Assembly: GCF_000150275.1 (NCBI RefSeq)
Contig: NW_002060946.1
Location: forward strand, 3,695,035-3,759,034
Source of the DNA: Trichoplax adhaerens
Lineage: Eukaryota > Placozoa > Uniplacotomia > Trichoplacea > Trichoplacidae
Direction of reading: 5' to 3'
Length of the DNA stretch: 64,000 bases
Part shown: positions 1 to 12,975 of the stretch, one piece after another
How the letters are laid out: each line of letters opens with the position of its first letter
Numbering within the stretch: the first letter of the stretch is position 1
Made by a program: the position numbers and the translations under genes
Notes under the pieces: generated by a model
Database searches by the model: none
Told to the model about the DNA's origin: nothing
What the model saw: the letters and a program-made list of their open reading frames with translations, nothing else

Positions 1-264
1 TATTAGTTACGATTAAAGAGAGATCGTGAACATCCTTGGTGAATGCATCTTAAAACCGATTACACCTCTGTTAACACGATTGGTTATAGTTTAAGAAATA
101 GTAATTCTTCGAAGGATTATGCCTCATAGCCTAGCTATTATGATTTTAACTACTAAAGATCCTCTTAAGGTTACTATGATTATAATTGACTGCTCATATT
201 CCATTGATAAAAGAATTAATATTATTATTTTAGGAAATCAGCGATTAATTTATTTACAACTAAC

Positions 265-3200
265 CATCTACATCGGTAAATCCATACTCTCTAGCCAAAT
301 CAGATATATCCAATATTCTTCCTGATTTATTCAGAATAGTTTCATCTACATCATGCATATAATAAGAGAGACGTTATTTCTTTCATTAATAGAGGCATTT
401 AAATAGAAGCAATTCTAAATCAATTTCTTACGTACAACACATTTACATGAATATGGATGCATCTTACGGCATCTGCTATGTTTACCTGTAGCTAAAGCTA
501 CAATAGCTCTTCCGGTAAATTGAGGATCTTCTTGTTTAATTTTACTAATAATCTGTGTAGAATAGGCGGACATCTTGAATTGAATTCAATTATTAAAGTA
601 TAATTTAATTGATATTCAGCAAAACCTCTTTCAACTCTTTAGTGCAATCTAATGATTTTTCAAAGTGTGCTGTTACTTCGGTTCTTACAATACCAGGCCA
701 TATTGATACCATAGCGATGTTAAATTGCTTTAGATCTCTAGCGCAAGTAGTTGCCATTCTATCCACCTTGAGTAAACATTTCAATTCAATTTTAACATTG
801 AAGTAGTACCGTAGTATACTTGAAATTATTGAATTACTTACAGCGGCTTTTCCAATTCCTAATGAAGCATTACAAGCGATATCTAACGCCGCTCCAGATG
901 ATACGTTAACAATTAATCCTTTACTCCTGACAATCATCAACCGAGCTGCATGCCAAGTCGTCGTATAATAACCCCTGTTAATTCCGGCCATAAGAATAGA
1001 ATAAATCATTCGATAAATGAACCATTGCTGATCGATTTCAAGATTTCTAAACTTTATCCATATTACTTTAAATAATGATCTCTATATTGCACTGTATGAA
1101 GGCCTTTCTACTGATTTATTTCATACCGGCAGCAATTGACAATTTTTAAGAACTTTACATTATTAGATATTCTGAGCAAATAAAAAAATGAAAAATTAAT
1201 ACTGTATAATCGCGTCATTATTAATGAAAATCTCGCGTTTACGGAATTAATTAATTAGGATTAAGGAGTTTACTATAAAGAATAATGTAGATTATTACTT
1301 TTGAAAATAAAAGTTGACTATGAGAACTCAAGCTAAAGAAGAAATTTAAGCGATTAAAAAATAATCTAAGCCTCTTCTCCGTATACTACTCTCTACGACT
1401 ATAAATCAAAGCGATGCCGTATTAGAGCATCGAGAGGTAATGAATGTATCTACTGTATCTTAATAGAAATACTGTAATTGAAACACAATTTAAATACTTT
1501 ATAGCTTCTATTTTAAATATCGTTTGTGTTTATATGTAATTGGATTTTCGAAACGACGTTTAATCCCTTTAAATATACAGTAGAATAATAAAAATATGCT
1601 ACTGTGTACAGTAGGATAGTCTTGGCATAGATGTTTTGAGTGGTTTCGGTGAAAGGTAGGACATTTTTAAGCAAGAGTTATTTCTGTTTAATGATATTAT
1701 TGCCGTAGATAAAATACTTTTTAATTAAAGTCACTTTATTGGCTTCTATTAAAACTAATCTCTGCGGATGCTATTGGTAACTGTATAACTGGAGTTTGGT
1801 CGTCTATACTTTTACAGTCGTTACTGTAGCTAAGAATTTAAACAAATTCAAAGTTATTGATATAGTAATTGTAATCTTTCTTTATACATTAATTATCGTA
1901 TGAATATAAGGAGCTATTCAATATATAAATAACAAAAGTTGTAATTAACGTTAACATAATAGCCATCAAGGGATTCAACAACGACTATAGTGATGATTCT
2001 CATTATACCTTAGTCCGACATCATTGACGTTATCCCATAAGGAAAGTGGCTATATTAAAAATAAAAGAAATGACATCAATTCCATAAGCGTAAACCAAGT
2101 TAAATCTGTTCTATGATAACTTCATCGAGACGAGAGAGTTAATTTAGTTCATATCCACGTCGATTGTCATTAAATAAATTGTAAATTAATTTAAAAATGC
2201 TCTATGTTACTCACTTGTTCCCAAAATGGAAACAGTAGATTGTCAATGATGGCCTGGAGCAAAAAAAAGTCCATTCAACAAACTTAAATCGATAAATGCT
2301 ATCCCATTCAATACCGTATACTATTGAACCATTTTCTCTCTGTCGAACGCGCGCTATCATAACTATTTTATATTATATTCTTTCTAATTTTTGAGTTGCA
2401 ATCGATATTATTGTCTTCATTATAACTTGAATAGGGGCTATGCTTTGCAACTGCAACAACTTATATTATCACGCTAAAAGTGTCAGCTAAAATGGATTAA
2501 AAATTTATCCGTTTTTATAACTAGATTATCATTATTTTTCTCTCTTATTTAAAACTAAAATAAAATAATCAATTAGATACAATGATATCCTATTAAAGAA
2601 ATCTAAGCTAACCACTACAGTGTAACTTGATGTTCAATACAGAGAAAATATCGACAAATCTACTTAAAAGAAGCGGTATGCTATCGTAACTTACGCGAAT
2701 GCCTGAAAAAGCATTATTCACCACAATATCCAGCCTTCCATGTTGCTCTAATGTAATTCGTTCAAATAACCTCTTGACGTCTTCATCTTGACTATGATCA
2801 CATTTAACGGGATAACAAATCCCACCTGCATCGTCAATCGCTTTCGCGGTTTCGCACAGCGATCCGCCAGAACATTCAGGATCTGGATAGAATGTTCGTC
2901 CTGATTCATTCAGTTTTACGATCAAATAAATGAGAAAATCACGTCTAAATTACAGTCATTACATTATCGATTAAATTTAATTGCTTGATCATCCAATTAC
3001 TATCAGCGTTATTTTATTAATTCCAACTATCAACCTGTAATGTAGACTGTGGCTCCTTCTTGACCAAGTACAATTGCGATACCTTTACCTAGACCACGAG
3101 AAGCGCCGGTTACTAGGCAAACTTTTCCTTTTAATCGCTTTGATCGCTATAAATAAGTCATAAAAGCACTTTTAATCAAGTAGCCACCTTAACAATCTTG

Positions 3201-3446
3201 ATTTTTCAAATAATATTTTACAGGCAACATTTTGTTGACTAACGATTACATTAAAAGTGTAGCATAAATCATTTTATTGAAGTACAGTATCAGTAGTAAG
3301 TAATTTTTTTCTTTTTTCGACGTCAAAAAAGCAAATAATTCATTTTTTCTCTCTCATGCCTTGTAAAATGCGAGATAGTTGTATTATAAGAATAGAAAGA
3401 AACTTTCCATACTTACCGTTGAAGTTCCATTCTGATAAGTAGCCAT
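265..3446 (-). CDS. DHRS1: DHRS1-like short-chain dehydrogenase, copy A (probable pseudoenzyme, 3' end outside window)
   Basis: Short-chain dehydrogenase/reductase of the DHRS1 type. Exons on the minus strand: 3417-3446, 3035-3146, 2695-2900, 2215-2253, 842-1027, 626-766, 486-573, 265-321; phases agree at every junction. The cofactor motif TGASRGLG lies in exon 2, followed by YITGRT across the exon 2/3 join, NNAFSG, VNVSSG, and SIWPGIVRTE. The YxxxK catalytic motif reads LGIGK (Leu about residue 185, Lys 189), so the proton-donor tyrosine is missing while Ser and Lys remain. The 10-residue first exon (MATYQNGTST) has no match in copy B. The last visible exon ends in a good donor (GTTAGT) at the position where copy B splices to its C-terminal exon, so the final exon probably lies left of base 1; without splicing it stops at once (TAG). 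The 626-donor intron is only about 52 bases. Family assignment is strong; loss of activity is inferred. Confidence 0.85.
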
Positions 3447-6154
3447 GCTGCAATCAATCTTGAAATATCTTTACTACTAAGGGTAATAATATTAAATTTT
3501 AACATAACTCTATCTGCCTTGAAGAGATTGATAATTATAATAGAAAGAGAATAATGACGATAAGGAAAAAATGACTTTACCATAATACGAATCAAATTTT
3601 AATCTAACATTAATAAAAATAGCTACTATTGTGGCAATTGATTTCCTATTTGGTCTGCATCCTTGTTAAAAGATATGAACAACTAAAATAGATCCTCGAT
3701 TAACTAGTGCCAACGTGTGTATGAGTAGTCGTAAGCGTTACTTACTCTTTTTTTTCAAATGATTAATTTTTTTCCCCTATTGGAATGTTAATTATGTTGT
3801 CGTCGATAATTACAGTAGAGATTGAATAATGGAGGAGGAAGATTATTAAATGGGGATGTAATTTTAAATCAATGTCAGCTTTAGAGGAATGATAAAGTAA
3901 AATAAAAGTTGGAAATGTGGTCCAAAGTAGGCAAGCTACATTGTCTCGTAAGCTATTTCTTTTTCTCCGACCTTCTAGGAGCTAAGGATTTAATACTAAA
4001 ACAGCAGATTTATTTTAGCCTCATGCAGATCCTAAACAAATGGCTTTTAGTCTTGCATTGAATATTGTCTATTCTTTAGTTAGAGTAAACAAAATGACGA
4101 GTGGGGGGAAAGAAATCAAACGAGAGACAATTCTTGCTGTGACGTATAGTGCTATCTAAAGCAACTCTTAATATAAAAAATAAATCTATATAGGCCAATA
4201 GTTGATTGTTATACGTCCCATTTTTTTTTCCCCAAAGCTATAATAAGATAGCAACACCTCTTTAATATGGCTATTGTTAGAATAAATTGTTATTTTTTTA
4301 GTCCATGTGATCGCATCTTTGAATGAAGTCGATGACGATTTAGCGTATTATAGACCGATAATTGCCTTGAACAAATAGAGGATAATCATAAAATTCAATC
4401 AATTATAACATTAGGATAGAGATAGGTTTGGCTAATAGCTGTATTTAATAAGCAGATTTATCTCTCGAGATACGATGATAATACTAAGTGATGTTCAACA
4501 AGGTACTTCATTTTACTTGGTAAATAAATGAGAGTGCCTTCAAATTCAACAACTTGACTTCTAGAATAATTAGCAGCTTAAATAATACAGAATTTTAATT
4601 TAAATGCGCAGAATAGAGACAATTTTAATACAAGCAATAGAGAGCATCGCCAGCAATTTTTTCTTCACTTAATAAACCTATTAATCCCTTATAGGATTGT
4701 CATCGTTTGACGAAAAATTGCGACTATTTATGTGTTTGTTCTTGTACCAGCACTGTATAATATAGAAGGTAGTGGATAACTTGGTTGGATATACATTCGT
4801 TTATAGGTTGTATATGTTTAAAATTTTCTTATTTTTGATACTTTAATACTATTAGGAAATCTAATCTTTATTGATCATCAATACTACCAATCTAGATTGT
4901 GTCTGAATATTAAATATTAAAGAGGCATCCAATGGCTTACGGTAGAGTAAAAATGAATAAAATTAAATTTATTTACTGGTATTAACCATAATGCAAGCTT
5001 AAATTAGTTTAATATCGATAGAAGGAGGTAAAATAGATTGAAACGATAAATTGGTTGAACGTTTGAAAATGTAATAGCCAAGGACGAGATTATAGTACAA
5101 AATTATTTGTTTCTCATTTAATGTGTGCATGATGAATATGTAGATCTCTGTCTAAGGCACAATTATCATGGATAGAATTAAGAGAAGGAAATTAGTCCTA
5201 GTATTTTTTCCCATCTTAACTCTTGAGCATGAAATTAAGCAGCATAGTGTACAGTATAATAATATAAAATATGTGCAGGATAGTAAAATAAATCTGATGA
5301 GGAAACGTTAAGATATAATACTGTACAGCGTACATAGATTGCATAAATTGTTGTACGAAAGCACAAGGTAAAACACCAAAGTAGACAAGTTAATACCATA
5401 AATGGATTGTATTAGTTACTTTAAAGTATTGCTATGTTGTAAAATTTATGGATAGTTTGTCAGGAATCTCTCTATTGTATTAAAGAAGTTGTTAATTATA
5501 TCTATCATAAAGGAGTCCTATTGCATAAAAATTTCCTTATCGTCCTGAAAAAATGTGTATAGAGTCAGGTGGCAGCCTCGATGCCAATATAGGTTGCCTT
5601 TAAGATTGATTTCAAGTGATACGGCCGGTATAAGGCATCCATTAAATGAAGGACAGTTACGTTTGCATTATTACATATTTACAGATGTTCATTTTCTAAA
5701 ATGGCCATAATAAAATTTATTGGTAAAAATGTAGAGCGAAGGGTAAAATATCTTGCTACTGCTTCCATTGAATAGTAAGCTAATACCGTTGTAGAGTAGA
5801 GTAGAGAATATCAACTATGTCATTTCGGTATCATGATAGATAACATCAACCCCATTTTGCAAAATGATCCCGCTCTCTATGACTTATCTAACGCTAAGAA
5901 TGATATTAAGAACATTGATCGCAATTTTATTATGATAACAAGTTGAACATAATATATGATGGTGTAAGAGAGAAGCTATCAGATACAAATACTGGCATAT
6001 CTTTATTCTATACTGAATTACGAGCTATACTATATACCATAAACTCTTGGTATTTTGATTATATTTTATGTACTTTGCTAACATCTGTTCTAATATACTT
6101 TATACTATACAGCAGTTAACTAAGAATAATATCAAAGAAATGGAGGGTCGACTT
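3447..6154. other. Intergenic stretch between the two DHRS1 copies
   Basis: AT-rich DNA with no open frame that resembles a protein and no clear repeat array. It contains the 5' flank of copy A and the 3' flank of copy B. A short GC-richer patch near 5560-5640 has no recognisable coding signal. Scattered TACTGTA/TACAGTA words occur, as elsewhere in the window. Confidence 0.6.
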
Positions 6155-8954
6155 TTAAAACTTGTGCGTTGTAGCTGCAATAACCCACCATGGTAGCCGA
6201 ATCCATCCTGGTACAATAGGTGCCAGATTTGATCCAGAGAATTTTAGCATATCTTTCACACTACGAATGTTGGAGGGACGATTTCCTGCAAAAAATATCA
6301 TTTCATTATAGTTTTAGGTCAATTTAATTCAATTTCAAAGTAACAGTTGGTCGATATGTAAAGGTGAAACTTTACCAGAAATATCAGTAAACCCATATTC
6401 GGTTGATAAGTCAGCAGTGGTTACTATCTTTCCGGTTTTTTTCATAATATTAGGATCTTAAAATAAATTATGACATTCGATTCTTATTAAGACAAAATCG
6501 TAAAATATCGTTCTCATTTGTAACAGCTGAAGATAAAATCTTAAGTTTCAATCTAAGAAACTACGATGCATTGTATATTAGTACTCGTATAGTCAACTAT
6601 TTGCGATTAACTCAGTTTGTAAGTTACCATTTGCCATAGCCACCACTGCTTTTCCGCTAAATGTTGGATCTTCTGCATCGCTGAATATCGATTTCATCTA
6701 ATCATATAAGCAAACGAATCGTATATCAAGGCCACGTACATAATGAAATTTAAATGTTAAAAATTGTATGATTAATCGATAAGTACAACTATATGCTATG
6801 CTAATAGACCTCGTCTCGCTCATTCAAGTTTTTAGATACATATTCAGTTTTAACAGGGCCGGGCCATAAAGACACCATGGCAACATTAGATTTTTTTAAC
6901 TCGTAACCACAGTCTGCAGCCATTCTATCCACCTATGGGAAATGATTTATGGTTGGTGCATGATAAAAGGTGATAACAATGGCTTGTTACTGCTTTTCAT
7001 GTTATTACTTGTATCAAAACTTGGCAATTAACACTATTCGACATACCCCAGCTTTTCCAATACCATAAGCAACATTAAAGAGGTATCGTAAACCTCCAGC
7101 CGAGGAAATGTTAACGATTAAACCTTGTTTACGAGGAACCATTAACCTTGAGGCATGACATGTTGCGATATAGTGGGCTCTGAGAATTTATGCAAGATAA
7201 ATGTTAGAAGGATCCCTTTAAACAAAAGTAACTTAAATCAATTATGATATTGTAAGGTATTCATAGTATACCTCAAACCAACTCCATTAATAGTATCCCA
7301 CATGTTGTCGGGCTGTAGGATACAGATAATTGTTAAAGATTTTCAAGATAACTGAAGCATATCGATAAAAAAAAGTAATAACCTGTTCCCAAAACTTCTT
7401 TTGGGAGTTGTCAAAGATAGCCTACGTAGCATAAGAGAGAAAACGTATGTGATTAAATTAATTAAACGATAAAAGTTGTAAAATCTTTCAAATGATGACT
7501 AAAAGTCTGTAAATAATCATCTTAGGAAGTACGATTGCAGTAATTACATCAGTGATAAATTTACGATAGTTTACATCAATACGCTTACGTAGACTTTAAG
7601 TTATTCTATTTATCGGATGTAAGTTATAAGAAATTAAAAAAAGAATCGTATAAATTTGGTCCTCCTACAGGGATATCCTTGCGAAATATCATTGCATACT
7701 AGTATTTTGAAGTCGGTATAATAAGTCTTAAAAGCAGTTTACCTTCAAGAACTATATGACTATAATAAATATATAGTGTCAATGGTAAGGACTTCAATTG
7801 ATCTCAACGTGATTATTCTAGATTGATCTATGATTATATTATATATGTATCTTTGACGAGTATGGCTACGTATGAACACTTGAGGTCAACATGACAGAAG
7901 GCGGTAGTGAAATTTCGAATTTTATCCTCATGTCAATTGTTTGTTTTTGTCATGTTTTTAGCCTAACGTCTAAGTACAATCGCCATAATCACCTGGACTC
8001 CAGCGTATGCATTATTGACCAAGATATCTAATCGACCATCTTGTTCTTTTGCAATAGTTGCAAATAATTTGGCAATATCTTCATCTTTAGAGTGATCACA
8101 CTGGATAGGAATACCTTTACCACCAGCTGCATCAATTTCCTGGGCAGTTTCTTTTAATGATCCAGATAAGCCTGGCTTGGCTTCAAGAGTACGTCCTAAG
8201 AATGTCAATAATTAACAGAGAATCTATTTCATTTTTGACGCCTAATTTTGCTATTTGGAGGGGGCAATTCCTCAAGCTGCCAAGGAATTCAAGTCGTTCT
8301 TACGATATCTCTGTAAATTATAATACTTGAATGAATTTTTTCTGTCGATGCTGCACTGGCTAACTGACGTTCAACTTGCTGTAGAATATATGTACTACAC
8401 TAGATTGGTCTATTATTCCATCCGATAATGCTGCTGATCCTATCATCATAGACTTGTATGGTCCCATCAGCAGGATTATGTGCCTATTTACAATAAGTAC
8501 GCTATCTATACTTCGTCAACAACGCATTAATTCATTCTATTCTTGATCTGATATTGAAATGGGAAAATTTGCATTTACAGTATGAAGCGTACGCGTATTC
8601 GTTATTTGCAATCAATCTCTTGAAAGTGCATCTCATATCGATATTCTCTTTGATGAAGGAAAGTAGAACATAGATATGGCTTTAAGGGATGTTGATTTAG
8701 ATTTATTCGATATGATAACGTCTCGATCATTTTCATCGCTTAGCGATGGAATGCGTCATCGAGATTTGAATCAGGATAGTAAAATAGAATGGAACTGTTG
8801 TAGAGTGTAAGCTGGAAGATTGTTGGGAGAATAGGAATCGCTTACCTGTAATATAAACCGTAGCACCCTCTTCGCCAAGTATGACAGCGATACCTTTGCC
8901 AATTCCTCGCGTTGCTCCAGTAACTAAGCAAACTTTACCTTGAAGGCTGGACAT
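6155..8954 (-). CDS. DHRS1: DHRS1-like short-chain dehydrogenase, copy B (complete)
   Basis: NAD(P)-dependent short-chain dehydrogenase/reductase, orthologous in layout to human DHRS1 (an ER-associated reductase of steroids and xenobiotics in mammals). Exons: 8846-8954, 7993-8195, 7383-7421, 7272-7312, 7047-7179, 6810-6932, 6628-6697, 6376-6456, 6155-6285; all phases close and give about 309 residues against 313 in human. Visible motifs: start MSSLQGKV, cofactor loop TGATRGIG, VYITGRT, NNAYAG, catalytic ISSAGG (Ser 156/157), Tyr169 and Lys173 in AYGIGKAG, VSLWPGPVKTE, and the DHRS1-type C-terminus with PWWVIAATTHKF. It lies head-to-tail with copy A about 2.7 kb away, so the pair looks like a local duplication. 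Exon borders match copy A except that A fuses 4b and 5. Looks functional. Confidence 0.93.
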
Positions 8955-10560
8955 TTTGACCTACATAGGTATTAAAACAAGTAATGAGATCGATGACTTT
9001 TTTACCTGCAGCTGTACATCATCACGTATTGATGAAACGCTTTTCTTTTCGTCGTCCTTATGCCTCTATTCTGCTGCGTAAGCTATTATGACGACGAAGC
9101 TGTGATCAACTTATTCATGCATCTATTACAACTGATGGAAAGTACTTACAGATCGGAAAACTATTAATGCGGTTGATTGGAGAAGAAGTTGCTGCTCGCC
9201 GGAATAGTAATGGCACTCCTTCCACTGGTGAGGATAAGAATGGTATGAGTGGATTCTGACCCAGTTGAATGAGTAATATAGAGAATGTGCTGCATCATGT
9301 CATGGATGTTAAGATATACTACTAGAACAATATCACTTTCCTTATACGGTATCCAAGTAGCTCGTCTAAAATCCAATACAGTATGACAAATGAGCAAGCT
9401 CGATGTGTAAACACATTTCCAAGAGGTCAAGAGGCGAGAGGTTAAAGATGGCCCCTGGTAAACTTGTATAAATTCCATATTAACTTAACTTAATGAAACA
9501 CTTTCCAGTCTGATTCTACCGCTTTGAGTGATTTTGACCTTTTAGCTTAAAACTACTTCCAAACGAACCGTCTTTGAATAACGCACAAGATGGACGTTAT
9601 CCTGTCGTTCTAGCACTATCCATGAATCTTTGACACGCTTTGAAAGGTTCAAAATCGCTCCATTTTTGAAAAAATTGCTTGTTAAAGATAGTTGCTCAGC
9701 ATGATAAGAGGCTAAGAGCGTATACTAGAGATCTTTCTCTCCAAGGCTTCTAGCCTACACTTGCTATAGCCTTGCACAAATGTCAAGTTGTGATCAGATA
9801 CAATCAGTTGCAAGTCCATTGCATACAAAAGTATATCGAATTGTTGATGCATAATTTGTGGATCGCTATTCTGATCCTTAATTGGTTTACGCCGTCGATC
9901 TGAACGGCATTTGGTCTATCCTATACTGTATCAGGACAGTAAACAAGTACTATACTTTCCCAACCTGATTAATTCAAATTAAATTAAAAATAGATAGCTC
10001 ACATAAATGGACAGTAATTTAGGACATTGATGGAAAGGATTGGACCATTCAAGAGCGAGTTTCCGCTCATGGATAGATGATCAATAACGCTTGTATAAAA
10101 TGCTAGGAAATAGGAAAAGTTGACTATTGCCAGAGACACCGCTGTTAACATACTGCATGCAGTAGATAGTCAGTATAAAAATAAAAAAAATAATAATAAT
10201 GTCGACACTCGATGAGTTCTGTAGAAGTTGTCTTCTATGTCAACGTAGTCAAGTCATCGACATGGAAAGTCCCAAGCTCCGCTGTGCAAAATAAACTGTC
10301 AGCTTGTATCCCTTTCTGACTCACTTATTTTTATGGTATTTTACTGCATATCATGCTATTCAAGAAAAGTAAGAATGACAATTGATTTGCACAGAGATGT
10401 TTCATTCAATCAAAGCAGGTCCGATTGCTCGTGTCGACAATTTAAATTGCAGAAATCAGTGATTAAAGTAAAACATGGGCTCTGTTCTCTAGTAATGCAT
10501 CAATATATCTCATACTAATGCACACTGTGGATGGGAAAATCAAGGACGACAGTTTATTTT
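8955..10560. other. Intergenic stretch upstream of DHRS1 copy B
   Basis: The 5' flank of copy B and beyond. It holds a 104-codon minus-strand open frame (9164-9478) that resembles nothing I know and shows no flanking exon structure; composition here is less AT-rich, which lengthens chance frames. No gene is called. From about 10380 single degenerate copies of the array that follows begin to appear. Confidence 0.5.
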
Positions 10561-11400
10561 TGCACAGGGATATTTCATCGGATAAAGCAGGTCTGATTGC
10601 TGGTACTGATGGTTGTAGAGTGCTGTAGAAATCATCTTATCCAGCCAGCCATTTTTTACTCACTCGTTTAGTGGTTGCCTACTGTGTGCACTGTATACCA
10701 TGCAAGGTTAATGAAAAGATCAAGGATGTAAGTAGTATTTATGCACAGCAAAGCAGGTCTGATTGCTGGTACTGATGGTTGTAGAGTGCTGTAGAAATCA
10801 TCTTATCCAGCAGCCAGCCATTTTTTACTCACTCGTTTAGTGGTTGCCTACTGTGTGCACTGTATACCACGCAAGGTTAATGAAAAGATTAAGGATGTAA
10901 GTAGTATATTTGCACAGCAAAGCAGGTCTGATTGCTGGTACTGATGGTTGTAGAGTGCTGTAGAAATCATCTTATCCAGCCAGCCATTTTTTACTCACTC
11001 GTTTAGTGGTTGCCTACTGTGTGCACTGTATACCATGCAAGGTTAATGAAAAGATCAAGGATGTAAGTAGTATATTTGCACAGCAAAGCAGGTCTGATTG
11101 CTGGTACTGATGGTTGTAGAGTGCTGTAGAAATCATCTTATCCAGCAACCAGCCATTTTTTACTCACTCGTTTAGTGGTTGCCTACTGTGTGTTCTTTAT
11201 ACCATGCAAGGTTAATGAAAAGATCAAGGATGTAAGTAGTATATTTACACAGCAAAGCAGGTCTGATTGCTTTAGTGGTTGCCTACTGTGTGCACTGTAT
11301 ACCATGCAAGGTTAATAATGAAAAGATCAAGGATGTAAGTAGTACATTTGCACAGCTGCGATGTCTCATTGGGCAAGGCAGGTCCATGCTGAATTGCTGA
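10560..11400. repeat. Tandem array of 166/169-bp units
   Basis: The word GCAGGTCTGATTGC recurs at 10587, 10753, 10922, 11088 and 11257, spacings 166, 169, 166, 169. The 3-bp difference comes mainly from an extra CAG or CAA in the run CCAGC(AG)CAGCC. The first four units are nearly identical; the fifth lacks about 85 bp in the middle, and more diverged copies flank the array at about 10400-10560 and 11340-11400. Each unit ends in ...AAGGATGTAAGTAGTA. No conserved reading frame runs through it. Confidence 0.92.
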
Positions 11401-12420
11401 TCCTTTTCATGGTGGCAAAGTCCTCGTTCAAGTCGATACTATAGCCACTGTAGTGCAAACACAGTCCGTAACTACTGATCCATTTGGATTTATCCGAGCC
11501 TTGTAGCAAACACTGTAGAGTACAGATGAATTTTACGTTGAAAATTTCTCCAATTCTCTACGATTGTTGAGGAAATAATCCAAAATTAGACTAAGGATCC
11601 AGCTGGAAAATATTTTTGTCGGATCGGAAGTGGGTCTGCAACCAACTGTACAGTATTCTACCCTACTGCCCGATACAGTAGCCATGAGCCTATACGAACA
11701 CACAATGATGATCGACTCGATGCCCACACGCTACTCAAATAAGTAGGAGATCATCACTACGCAGACTCTATTCTTTTTCAAGAAATCGGCGGTTATCCAG
11801 CTATGGCGGGGCTAGTAGCAACCGAGAAATGGATACGTCAGCGCATCCAGTTAAAGCATGATAATTTAGGTAAAATCCAATTCATTGATTATTACTTACT
11901 TTTATGCAAGGTTATCCACCTTTTATAGCAGCTGTAGGATGATGAGTAGGCCACTAGGTTGGCTGTTAACGATGCTACTTTCGCTATGATAAGATTGGAC
12001 TTGGGATATTTATTTATAGTGATGTTGTCTATTTTGATTAGCCAGCAGGCCTTGAATCGATTAAAGTATACTCTAGTTGATGTTATGATAGTGGAAAGAG
12101 AATAAATTGTAATGGTTCTAGCTCAACTTGTTAATTCGTATGATCGATTCAAGAAAATAGTACAGTAATAGCAGCTGGTGTAGATAGAAAATTGAATTTA
12201 AATGGACACAATGAGTACTCTATCGAGGGCGTCGTCAACCGTCCCTTATTGATCAGACGCTTTATTTCTCTCTTGATTCTGCACTAGTACTAGGACGACG
12301 AATAGTAAGCAAGTGATTTTTCTCCAGTAGTCCACAACTTGGATATATGTTGATAGATAGACAATCGACTACTACCATTATTACTATATATACAAGTTAT
12401 CTTTATTATGCGAACTTTAC
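11401..12420. other. Intergenic stretch with one exon-like open segment
   Basis: No confirmed gene. Around 11760-11870 (plus strand) an open segment containing LFQEIGGYPAMAGL ends at a possible donor (GTAAAA at 11871). It looks protein-like but no second exon could be joined, so it is not annotated as a gene. The remainder is AT-rich with no structure that I can name. Confidence 0.35.
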
Positions 12421-12975
12421 TAATATAGTCACTAATCATTGCTAAATGAAGTCAAGACACTTGATTAGTTGAACTTAGTCATAGCAACTTGAAATCTTCA
12501 TTCCACATAGCAATCATCTCAGTAGATATATCAACAGTAATCGAATGTCTTTCATGATAGTAATTATCTCAGTAGATATATCAACGCACTATCCGCTAAC
12601 TTATTGACAGTAATTGGAGGTCTTTTCAAAATAGCAATCATCTCAATTTGATATGTCAAGACACTGGGTTAGATTAACTTATTTACGGTCATGCAAAGTC
12701 TTTTCTAAGATGACGATCATTTCAGTAGATATATCAAGACACTGTCCATCAACTTATCTACAATAGTTTAAGGCCTTTCCAAGATAGCAATTATCTCAGC
12801 AGACTTAATAAGACACTAAATTCCATTAACTACTGATAGACCCGTATAGTAGTTTGAGGTCTTTTTCAAGAGAGTGATCATCTCAGTTTTGATAGATCAA
12901 CATACTGGATTAGATTAGATTAACTTATTTACAGTAATTTGAGATAGCGTTCATCTCAGTAGACATGGCAAATAC
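12420..12975. repeat. Degenerate tandem repeat, unit about 75 bp
   Basis: The anchor ATCTCAGTAGATATATCAA recurs in diverged form at about 12517, 12567, 12641, 12720, 12794, 12881 and 12954; most spacings are 73-87, one is 50. Between anchors run similar words (AACTTATTTACAGTAATTTGAGGTCTTTTCAA, split over units). Copies are clearly related but far from identical, so the array is old. Confidence 0.8.

Noticed and set aside
1-264. Search for the C-terminal exon of DHRS1 copy A
   Set aside because: No match to the PWWVIAATTHKF-type ending of copy B was found on the minus strand; the exon is presumed outside the window.
9164-9478. Minus-strand 104-codon frame
   Set aside because: Longest frame in its neighbourhood, but no family resemblance and no exon neighbours; local GC is raised, so chance is likely.
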